From positions 15,500,001 through 15,564,000 of the forward strand of contig OZ234494.1 in assembly GCA_965153455.1 (NCBI GenBank): a stretch of DNA of 64,000 nt, written 5' to 3'. A program made the position numbers and the translations under genes. Source of the DNA: Sphagnum compactum. Taxonomy: Eukaryota; Bryophyta; Sphagnopsida; Sphagnales. Shown here piece after piece: positions 1-9,972 of this stretch. A model generated the notes under the pieces. That model did not search any database and was not told where the DNA came from. It worked only from the letters and a program-made list of their open reading frames with translations. Each line of letters opens with the position of its first letter. The stretch's first letter is position 1.

Positions 1-920
1 TTACTATATACACATGGGTATATCAAGGTAATAGATTTACCTGCCCATTGTTAGAATTTTCCAAATGCATACACTTCAAAGAAAACTTCTTGTTGTGCGA
101 GTTGTCTATAATGATACACGCATTATACAACTTGTGTGTGTAAGTGTAACTATGTATTTGTGTGTGTTTTGTAAATGCCCCATGAAAATGTTGAGTTCAT
201 AGAATTGGTGAATAGGGTTCATTTGTGTATTTTAAGAATGCCCCAAGCATGATCTTACCTTCACCAAATATATCTTTTGGGGGAGATTGTGATGCAAGTA
301 TTTGGAGTAGATATTTTGGAACCTCATTTGCCTATACAAACCCAACTTTTTATATATATGAAAACTAAGTTGTTTTTTCCAAAACAATGGGGGTTATGTA
401 GGTTAGTAAACAAGGCAAAATTAACCCTAAAAATGCACTCAATAAATCAACCAACCAATTTTTAAAATTCGCCATTTTCAATCCAACCCACAAGTTGAAG
501 TCCTCGTGTAGCATATTCTAAGGAGTTTCTTTACACTAATGATGCCTAGTTTGCAAATTGGCACAAGGTCCCACCAAGCTCACTCCCACTCTTATGAAGT
601 AGGTGTAATAGGTACCTCCCCCACTTCTAGTGGGACCTCAATTCAATTCCCTTATGAGTCCCACAATTTTGCCCCCTGGGTTGTTAGGGACTAGGTATTC
701 TTCCAATGAATGAATGAATAGAAGTAATATATACCAACGTTTGTGAGTTGACAATGTCATATACGACAAGATAAATTAAATCAAACACAAGACATTGAAG
801 AAGAAGTGTTATGGTGACAATGGGTTGTTTCCAACAATCTAATAATAGAAAAAGAACGAGCATGTAAGAGGACACACCTTACCAAAAAGCACTTGGAGAA
901 ATCTCCTAAGTGTATTGGGG
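1..920. other. gene-free stretch
   Basis: No supportable gene. Short open frames lack recognisable domains and look like chance frames in AT-rich DNA. Nothing else stands out before the G-tract at 922. Confidence 0.5.
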
Positions 921-921
921 A

Positions 922-939
922 GGGGGGGGGGGGGGGGGG
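922..939 (+). repeat. poly-G tract
   Basis: A run of 18 G, preceded by GGGG and one A. Such a tract is unstable and could fold as a G-quadruplex. It lies just before a three-unit tandem repeat whose units also start with short G runs. Its exact length in the assembly may be unreliable. Confidence 0.9.
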
Positions 940-964
940 CACCTTCTCTACTTGAATATCCCTC

Positions 965-1230
965 CTAGAAGAGAGGGGGGCTATTACACATACTCTTGAA
1001 TAATGGCATGGATCTTATGCCTAGAGTCACGTATATCCTTAAGTGTAGGGGTAAAGTGAGAGGGGGGATATTACACATACTCTTGAATAATGGGATGGAC
1101 CTTATGCCTAGAGGCGTGTATATCCTTAAGTGCAGGGTAAAGCAAGAAGGGGGATATTACACATACTCTTGAAGAGTGGGATGGATCTTATGCCTAGAGT
1201 CACATATATCCTTAAGTGTAGGGTAAAGCT
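965..1230 (+). repeat. three-unit tandem repeat, about 87 bp per unit
   Basis: Three direct units start at about 982, 1069 and 1155 (spacing 87 and 86). Each reads from TATTACACATACTCTTGAA through a CTTATGCCTAGAG block to a TATATCCTTAAGTG block and ends near GGGTAAAG. The units differ by scattered substitutions. Related motifs recur at 1557-1725 and 58480-58640, so the sequence also exists as a dispersed family. Confidence 0.9.
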
Positions 1231-1556
1231 TCAGGCCATAGGCTATATTGGAAATTAGGGCCCATGTGAGGCAGAGCCAAGTGTGAGTGGGCCCAATTCC
1301 AGTAAAGTTCACAGCCAAAGGGCTTTCCCAAGTGTAAAACATTGGGCATATTTTTTTTATTTCTGGAATTTTCCGATGATAGCCAATGGATACCCATTAG
1401 GTGGTATCAAAGAGAACAAAAATGAAATGAAACACAGTTGCAAAGAGTGTGTATTACGTTTTCAGAAATGCCACACCCTTTGTAGAGGATAAAATTATGT
1501 GCAATAAGGTGGCCTCTCCGACTACACTACAGAAATCCTCCCTCCTGATGCTTTAA

Positions 1557-1725
1557 TGAGTGGGACGGATCTTACACCTACAGCAAGAAGGACCTTACAC
1601 CTATATCATTAAGAGTGAGAGTGATCTTCCGCCCAATATTCTTAAGAGTGGCCCGGTCTCTAAATAGGTGTAAGATCCATTCCACTCTTAAGGATCTAGA
1701 TATAGGTCCCACTCTCACTTGGATG
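1557..1725. repeat. imperfect inverted repeat related to the 965-1230 array
   Basis: The block GGATCTTACACCTA near 1567 reappears as its reverse complement TAGGTGTAAGATCC near 1666. CTTAAGAGTG and its complement also recur between them. The vocabulary resembles the upstream tandem array. It could form a hairpin; no gene is associated. Confidence 0.55.
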
Positions 1726-2234
1726 TTCTTTTGGACTTTTTTTTCCCCAATGAGCTGGTGTGCACGTTGCTTTGGCACATGTGCCTAGTTGTTACATCTA
1801 CTATGTTGTATCCCTCACCCTTGTTCTCCTTTCCCTTTTGGTGCGACCGTATAAAGTAAAAACTTACCAATTATATATGTTGTTTCCCACCAACCATTTG
1901 CTTGCTTGTGGGTGAAGATGTGAACATCAAAATTTTCCAACTTTTCCCTCATTTTCAACACCCAATACTCCAAAGAAAAGGACTCTCACATAAGCTGTTT
2001 GTTGGCTAGATCACAATTGTCAATTGCAAAGCAAGACAAACCAAAATGACTACGAACCCAAAGAAGAGGACCTGTTTCCCACCTTTTGAAGGCACAAAGT
2101 TTGTCCCCTCCTCCTCTTTGAGTTTGCCTGTGTAATGACTATACAAGACAAACATAATATGGAATGCTTGAAAGAGCTCAAGATGTCACTACAAATTATG
2201 TAAGTTCCAGAGTTATCCGGAAAATAAGAAAATC
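1726..2234. other. gene-free stretch
   Basis: No gene or clear repeat boundary was found here. Confidence 0.4.
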
Positions 2235-2645
2235 ACAGCACCAGAACCCTCAATTTGGTCATACACACGGGGAGATTAAAAAAAAAAACCTGCAAAAAAG
2301 TACATTAGCATACAACTGGGGATGAAACTCAGAAAACTATCAATTTTGGTAGTAAAATGAGTTTCATCCTGTCTTTCCTTTTTCCTGACCGCCTCCACTG
2401 CTGCTACATATATTTTCACTGCTCCTAACTGTACAACTGCTATAATTAGTCTCGAACCTTGTGCATTAAATGTTGACTATCAGCAGTTCATACTGCTGAG
2501 TATCAGGCATTTCATACTGAGATTCATTGAAATGACTTTACTTTGCGGATACCATTGAAAGTGGGGATAGGGGGTGAAAGGAGGCCCAAAGACAGGGTGA
2601 AGACAGGGTTACTTGACGGATAACTGTAATAATATGTCACTAACT
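2235..2645 (+). repeat. dispersed repeat family A, copy 1
   Basis: Shares its layout with 13635-14610: AGCACCAGAACCCT, then GGGGAGATT followed by a poly-A run, ACATTAGCAT, AAACTCAGAAAAC, and later GAACCTTGTGCATTAAATG, TTACTTTGC and GGATAGGGG(A/G)TGAAAGGAGG. The right part also matches 59780-59943 in reverse complement. No coding capacity is recognised. It may be a non-autonomous transposon or part of a larger one. Confidence 0.75.
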
Positions 2646-2999
2646 CTTCCCCGACTCTTCCCACCTTTCCTCCTCATTTCTCCCATCAGTACAAAAGCTT
2701 ATGCAATTTCAACAACGAACTGCAACAATTTGATTGCAAACAATTGGATGTGGCTCTGGAAAACCGTATTTTATATAAGCTCACGTAAAGACTTGGGCCT
2801 TTATTTGAATAGTGTAATTGGAGGGTATATCATCCAACATGGTTCTTTTCCAAAGCACTACGACTTGAAGGGCGTTTCAAAAAACAAAACGCCTCCTCCA
2901 ATGGGCATTCAGTTTTTCAAAACAAACGCCTTGCATTTTTTGGGTTTTGTCTTTACACATTGGTAAAGCCCTCAGCAGAGCGGGCTTTAACCGCTTCCG

Positions 3000-3130
3000 C
3001 TGCTTTGACCGTCAATAACAGGTCGCCATCACCAGCCCCCCATCCACCTGCTGGCAGCTGCCCTCATGCTTGAAGGCGCTACCCGGTTGCGATCAACCAG
3101 GACAGCCAGTCATCACGACTTCGTAGTCTT
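3000..3130 (+). repeat. GC-richer repeat fragment related to 7270-7395
   Basis: Contains GCGATCAACCAGGACAGCCA; the diverged partner at 7350-7370 reads GCAATCAACCAGGATAGTCA. The segment is noticeably more GC-rich than its surroundings. It is noncoding as far as I can see and is probably an old dispersed repeat. Confidence 0.5.
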
Positions 3131-3339
3131 TCCACCCCGCCCCCAAAATCTTCGCCCCCATGAAAAACAAAAGGTAATAAAAACAATATGATTATTTATT
3201 ATTATCATTGTTTAATAATATGATGTTTTGGGTAGTGGGGTCCAGAGTGAAGAGGCTCTTGAAGCCCAACAAATATACTAGGTAGTACGTATTTGGGGGA
3301 TTTAAAAAAAAAAAAATTGGGTTATAAAAACATTACTAG

Positions 3340-3362
3340 GCCCTAAACCCTAAACCCTACCT
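3340..3362 (-). repeat. short telomere-like CCCTAAA run
   Basis: Two to three CCCTAAA units (plant telomere unit TTTAGGG on the minus strand). Further single or double units occur near 4323, 4540-4575 and 48773-48805. They are too short to be a telomere; telo-box motifs or chance in AT-rich DNA are both possible. Confidence 0.6.
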
Positions 3363-5639
3363 ACCTAAAGTTCACTTAACAATTTGTCATGACAAACAAT
3401 TTGTTAGGGCAAAATAAGCCCCCACAATTGTATGTCCCCGACATTAGCCTAGGTTGAAAATGGTGAGCTACAAAGGTCTGATCGGCCAATGAGGTGATGC
3501 AACATGCACCCACCCAATAAGTAACCTAGCAAACTATTGTAGGAGGGTATGCAATGGTCATTGTTGGTGAGAGAGGTCATACACATTTTGCCTCTCTTCC
3601 ATGTGTTTTTTTTGTCCCTTTTCAGTTTGGATGTCAGATCCGATCACACATAGATACTTCTGCACAAAGGCTTTGTGAAAAATTCAGTTGTTTTCTAGTT
3701 GCCCAAAATGTAGGTCCCAACTCCCAACTGGAAGTAAATGTAAATAATATAATTTATAAGTACATAATAAACTTTGTCCATGAAACAACATGTGGTAAGG
3801 AAAGGTCAAGAATACAATTTTTTAAAACCCTAAACATATAACATCCCATTTAGTTTGTGATATTGACCCATTATAGATCCATTTAGAAAATAACGATTCA
3901 TTCATTTGCGGCTTTGAAAGAAAACACAACACACAACATTACCTTTTCAAAGTTAACAACAATTTAGAAAGTATATTGCAATATATTCTTTTATATTTCA
4001 CATCTTTTTGAGTGTTTTGGGAAGAAGTGTACCCTAAAATGTGGTATTAAAGACTTAAGGTTTAATGTTAAAAATATAACTTAGTGTATAACCATGATCA
4101 AAGTTAACCATGAGTAGTATGTAATACCTTTGGATTTGGTGGTTCAAAAATTGACTTCACCGTGAGTTAATCAACTTCGAACATGTGCAAGGTAGGAACC
4201 AATTCTATTGAATGAACCTAACTCATTCCATGAGTACACACACCAATAAAAGTGACTCCTACATCATTGACTCCCTCGGAGTCGCATCCAAACAAATGAA
4301 ATAAGCCACAAACCAAAAGAATCCCTAAACCCTACCAACTAACTGTGAGGGCAAATGACCTTAATACTTCTTCCATTACATTACCGACAATGTGCTCCAA
4401 CGGTTAGGATAGGGTTCAACGGCCTCCCATTTTGTGGTCATTTTGTCACAAAAGAGTCTTACAACAGAAAATATGGCCCATCAACAATTATATCACGGCT
4501 TATTACACTAACCATTGTGATGAAACCCCGCCAAACTTAGAGTTTAGGGTTTAACCCTTTGTTCAACCCTAAACCCAAAAGGGTTATTGTAACTCTTGGT
4601 CTCTCAATTTGAGTGTTGGTTCTTGAATGAGTTGGCACAACCATCATCATTGGGGCCGACACATCAATAAGTATAGTAAGAAGGGGAGACTAGCTTATTA
4701 TTGGTTTTGATATGATATATTTTCAATTAAATACAAGTTGAACCTAGTAGAAAGATGTGAGCTATTTGACTCCTCAATGTAGAAGTGCACCATTGTTGTT
4801 GTAAGAGAAGCAGATAATCTCATGAAACCAAAGCCTCCCAACAAAGAAAATGCAAGAAATGTGGGCCCTCCTCCAATGTTTATTTCACATTTTAAGAATG
4901 TTTTATGCATAAAATGTTGCAAAATCCAACATCAGGAAGGTTTGCCTTGTAGGTTTTCATCATTTGGTTGTGTGTGCACATATACTAGCAAGAGTTTTAA
5001 GTTTTTTAAATTGAAAGTAACGATGATTTAAAGCTTTGTGCCAAATCCACAACAAACCATTGAGCTAATATGCTTAGTTTTGATGTTTGACCTCATTTCA
5101 TTGTAAACCTTTCAAAACAATATTATAACAAGTCGGCCAAATTCAAATCCTCAAGGCTAGTGGTGCTATGTGCTTTGTACGGCAAGTTTTGGATGTCTTT
5201 ACCAATGTTGGGTGGTTCTAAAAATGAGATGAGAATTAGTTAGGTTTTCATGTTGGTTTTCACCTTGAAAATTGATGGGTATCACAAATGATGAGACTCT
5301 AAATGAAATTGACTCATTAGTTCTCATTGGGTTGAAAATTGGCCTCATGAAAACTACCTAGGATATTTAAATGTAGAAAAATGAAAACCTTCCTAGGACA
5401 TACCCAATTCTTGTATTTAACATTAGGGGTTTATTTTAACATCTAGGTGTACGATAGTTGGTAAAGCTATAGCTATATTTTAGGTTAAATTTTTTTTGAA
5501 AATGAGATTAGGGGTGACACCACATAAGCATTGTGTGTGTCAAGTCATCATCTCCGGTCTTCACATTTCATGAATATAAACAAGGCCAAGCAAATTTTGG
5601 GGTTCATTTGTATTTTAGTCATTTTGTTGTTGGTTGGTT
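3363..5639. other. gene-free stretch
   Basis: AT-rich DNA with scattered open frames of 60-95 codons that show no recognisable domain. I see no supportable gene or transposon boundary. Confidence 0.4.
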
Positions 5640-5940
5640 GCTATTTGCATTGTTGTTTTGTTTTGTTGTTACACATTGTTTTCACACCTTGTTATTTCAC
5701 CTTGTTACATAGCCTTGTTGTCACACCTTTTTTTTCACCTTGTTGTGTTGATATTGTTTTTTTTGCTTTATTATTTCATTTTTTTGTCACACCTTATTAT
5801 TGCACTTTGTGGCTTCACATTATTATTGTACCTCGATGCTTCCTCTTATTGCATTGTTTTGTCATGTCATCTTGTTGCTTTGTTTTGTTGTCATGGCCTA
5901 CCATGTTTGTTTTGTTGTTTTTTTCAATTTGTTACATCAC
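5640..5940 (+). repeat. T-rich minisatellite with about 13-bp period
   Basis: Degenerate repeats of the form CCTTGTTATTTCA. CATTGT/CCTTGT words start near 5674, 5687, 5700, 5713 and 5726, spaced by 13. The rest of the block is a looser mix of the same words. Long open frames across it (starting near 5531 and 5634) are explained by the T-rich repeat and are not genes. Confidence 0.7.
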
Positions 5941-7793
5941 ATTGTTATATCGTTTTGTCACTTTGCTTTTTCTTTTTCTTTTTTAAAATAAAAATTGTTT
6001 ATGAAGTTTTTTTATTTTGTGTATATGTTTTGTTTGTTCTCTATTAATGTATTGGTATATGTTGTGCATTGTGTAGGCATTTTTTGCTATTAGAAAAAAA
6101 ATTACATGTTTCACATTCATTATACATTTGCACTTATTTCATGATGCATATAAATGAACAATTTTATAAATGATTGTAATGTTTTGAACTTCATTTGTTT
6201 TGCTCTAAGTAGTTCATCAAATTAATATATTATAACATGAACCCCTTTGTGAAACTTATTTAGTTTTAAGCTTTCCATCTCATCAATACTCTCTTGTGAA
6301 AAGAATTTTGTTTGAAAATGGAACAATTAAATCAAAATGAAAATGTATGAAAAATTAAAAATGAGTTTTGTAAAAAATTTCCCAATCAAGTTTCTATGGG
6401 AAAGGAACCTCTAGTGAAAACTTTAAAAAGAAAATTCTAGTTTCCAAACAAAAAATTAGCTCCATCCATGAAAGGATGCATTCAATTTTCAAAAATTGCA
6501 TGTTCAAAGAGTCTTTCAAAGACCTTATAATACACATATATTATGTTGGGCTTTTCATTATGTAAATAATAACAAGGGATTGGATGGAAAAGTTCCTCAA
6601 GTTATTTTTGTTGCATGCTTTGTTATAATAGTCCGATTAATGCATCTAGTTTGGTAAGAATTGAAACAAAGAAAAGATTTAAAAAATCATATTACAAAAC
6701 CAACAGAGTAACATATGGACACAAACCCATGCTACGACTCCCCCCAAAAAAAAAAGTTTGAAAATGAAAAAGAAACAATTCTATGAATGGGGTATTGAAA
6801 AAACAACTAGCAAAATCGGTAGTTCTCACTTCAAAACAAAACTTTGTCTCCAAGCTAGCAATTCAAACAAACAACTCAGTGTCACCAAATAAACCCAAAC
6901 AACTTAGGCTCCTTCATTGCTCCTTTCAGGCAAAGTGTGAAACCCTAGATTGTTCAGGCAAAGCCGTAACCTGGCAACGTGACCTAACCATCTTAACCTG
7001 TGCTGCCTAAGCAGCAAGGTCAATGGCTTGACTTTGCAAACCTTCCAGATGTGAGTGAGGTGGTGTTCGGTCCGTGACTTTCACGCCCAAAATCTTTCTG
7101 AGGCAACTGCTGTATGCCACTTCCAGTGGTTTCCCTTTTGGTATACATAGAAAGGTTAAAAGGGGGGTTGGTGTCAGTGTTTTTCTTTGGCCGAAATTTC
7201 GCCATTTTTGGACAAAAAAATTGGGCAAATTGGGGAAACACTGGTTGGTGCCCTTACAAGAGCATAGTTGACCCAGTCCCATGGATATAGCCATTTCCAC
7301 CTAGGGACACAAAGAAATCCCTTTAAGGCAAGCCCCCATTCTACGGTGATAGTGCAATCAACCAGGATAGTCAGTAATCGACACGGTTGATCCATAGTTC
7401 CATGGTTGTTTCTCATCCTTATGGGAACCAACGGGGAATTTGGCATCTCACCAACTACCACCTATCGAACCTAATAGGAATGGGCATACCACCGACCACC
7501 CATCCCACATAGGAAAAATCCTATGTAAGACACCAAAACGAGTTACTATCAAGGCAAGGGGTGCCCTTTTCCCGCTATGGATGCACCTTCCGAAGCTTAG
7601 ACCTCATCTTCCTCCAATGTCATGGGATCTTGTTAAGGATACGAGTCAACCTGCAGCCTCGAGCTCACCATCCATTGGATGGACTTCCTTTCCTGTACAA
7701 AGGATAATTCTTGTCTGTAAGGTAATTAAGTAGGATAGCAGGTGGCTATTAAGTAAGTAGATGCATGCAGATGGTTAATGGTTCGAACCAGGT
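5941..7793. other. gene-free stretch with old repeat fragments
   Basis: AT-rich to about 6780, then a GC-richer stretch of overlapping short frames with no recognisable domain. The 7270-7395 part is a diverged copy of 3000-3130. At 7779-7788 there is a tRNA B-box-like GGTTCGAACC just outside the inverted duplication, but no convincing A box or poly-A tail to make it a SINE. Confidence 0.4.
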
Positions 7794-8102
7794 GAGGCCT
7801 GGTGGGTTGTTAGTAGATAAGTAATACAAGCAGAAAATAAGCTCAACTGGAACCCAATGAAAAAACAATGTTTTCTGTCCACCCACTATCCATCCGCAAT
7901 TTAGTTGACCTCAGGTTTCACCTTGGTAACCTATACTGTAATTGTAACGTAGGGAAGTATTTAAAAGGTGGCTACTGGCTGGGTAAGTAGATGCACGTTG
8001 ATTAGTACCTTTGCATTTAGGGAAGGGATGTTTAGTAGACCTCTTGATAATGAAAACAGAAATGGAGCTAACCAGAGTAGTTACGTGGGGGACTGGGACC
8101 CA

Positions 8103-8104
8103 AT
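8103..8104 (+). other. empty (pre-insertion) site of the right-arm Helitron
   Basis: The left arm reads CCCAATGAAAAAG here. In the right arm the same sequence is split exactly between A and T by the 692-bp Helitron at 17056-17747. A|T is the known Helitron target. Confidence 0.85.
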
Positions 8105-8818
8105 GAAAAAGTGTCTGTAAGTATTCCAGTCGTCGTTTTTCTACGGGATTCCCGTAATTCCGGGAACGAACGTTCGTGGTGGGAACGGCCACCGTTGTCT
8201 GGACATCATCTGGCCGACGGGATCGCTGTCGGAGTCGAATAATTGATCGACGAGCCTCGATAACTTGGCGCCTACGCTGTCGGGATGTTCCATGGCCGAC
8301 GGGATCGCTGTCGAAGTCGAACAATTGGTCGACGAGCCTCAATAAAGCTCGGAGTTTGTTGCCCATATCGTAAGCAGAAGGTGAAATCCATCTTGCAGCA
8401 ATTTTTCACATCAATCCGATGAATTGTAGCTGGAAGATACAAATTGCGAGACGTCCGCGTGGTATTGCTAGACTGCAGAAAGCAAGATCGCTAGCACTAA
8501 TTATATATCAGGTAGTACATACGTGGTTGCAATCCGATCAGCTTATATGCTCCACCCTTTCATGTCATCTTCATCTGTGCCTTAATGTCAAAACATTTTC
8601 TTCTTGTACTAGTGATTTGCATCTAGGAGTTATATTAATCTAGAACTCAGAGTTCTATAAGTTGTCGGCTGGAATTACATTCTTCATGAAACTTACTTGA
8701 ATTGGATCCCGTATGGAGATGGGCTAGCTAATTAGGGCATCTAATTTCCAGTGAGAAGCGCTGCACCTTCAACTTTGGCCGAAGGTCTGGTTGCTTTCCA
8801 TTGGCATGCAATCCAAAG

Positions 8819-8962
8819 CTGAAGGCGCAGCTAGGGTCCCTTCCCATTAGCATTAAACTATGTCCTTGCTGAAGGTCCAGCTAGGGGGTTGCAGCTAGGG
8901 TCCCAGCTTTCCATTAGCATGAAATTATGTCCTTTGCTGAAGGTGCAGCTAAGGGTGCAGCT
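8819..8962 (+). repeat. upstream tandem repeat, two units (left arm)
   Basis: Units of about 62-66 bp built from GCTGAAGGTGCAGCTAGGG and CCATTAGCATGAAATTATG blocks, about 1 kb upstream of the DUF4220 start. The matching array in the right arm has three units, so one unit was lost or gained after the duplication. Confidence 0.8.
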
Positions 8963-9972
8963 TGCTGCTCTTGCAAAACTCATATGCAAATCTGGAAAAT
9001 GCGAAGTCAACAGCTGTTCAAACTTCCTAAGCTGAAAGCGCAACCTTTCAATGCAAAGATGCCCTAAGAATTATAGTAGTATGTAGTCTGAGTTGCTGCA
9101 GTAGCTATCACAATTAAAAGAGAAATTATTAAAATTGAAGCTCCGATGATCTAACGCTTTCTGGTGGGTTTTGTGGATTATTTTGAACTGCAATTAGCTT
9201 GGGGCAGCTGTAAGGACGCACAGTACCGAAAGAAAATTTCGCGAAACTGGATTGAAGATCGTAAAATCCAGGAAGGTAAAGTTTCAAGTGATCCTCACCG
9301 TTGTCAGTAGTACAAGCACCAGCTTGCCTACTGGTGTATAATACGTTTTGCTGCTTGCACGAATTACTTCGTTGGCTCGTCACACATTCTCACTCTAAGT
9401 CGCGGGATTTAGTCTCTGTGCGTATAAGTCGATGCTAAACAAACGAGGTTTGCTGTTAAGATGCGATCTTAAGTCTTTGGGATTTTCCTCCTCGTACGTG
9501 TGTACTGTCGCAAGTATTTTGTACATGTATATTAATGCCGACCTTGTCAAGGAAAGACCTAGACAGTCGGTTGTTACTTGAACGTCCGGAAATTTTTTGG
9601 TTGATGAACCATAAGAAACCTCTTTTCCATTGCCTGTAGGGAAAAGAGTCGGAACTTCTGACAAATTAAAGTCGATTTGAAAAAAACATAGGGAAAGCTC
9701 TCCAAGGGAATCGTGCTACCAATATCTCAATGTTTTCTGTTTGTTACATTTTGAAATCGAGGAATCATTGTATTTTCCCATTGCCAAACCAACCATTTCA
9801 TGTTTGCATAGGGGAAATTCAAGTGTTTCTTGATGGTCCCATAGCGAATCCTAAACGAGTTTCTTGTTTTAAGTTGTCGATCTACAGGTGATTTGGCAGA
9901 GCAGGTGATCTGAGGTCGGAATCTCATCTACAGAACTCACATTCACTAGAAAAACGGTCACTACTGTCAACC

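Noticed and set aside
3340-3362. Telomere or chromosome end
   Set aside because: Only two to three CCCTAAA units, with ordinary intergenic sequence on both sides.
5531-6047. Open frames of 137-151 codons rich in Phe, Leu and Cys
   Set aside because: They come from a 13-bp T-rich minisatellite; no homology or codon pattern supports a gene.
7730-7800. Possible tRNA-derived SINE (B-box-like GGTTCGAACC)
   Set aside because: No convincing A box at the right distance, no tail and no tRNA fold; one motif is not enough.
9395-9927. Minus-strand frames of 89 and 66 codons upstream of gene 1, present almost unchanged in the right arm
   Set aside because: The arms are nearly identical at the DNA level, so frame conservation says nothing about coding. 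No domain is recognised and the frames are antisense to the promoter region.
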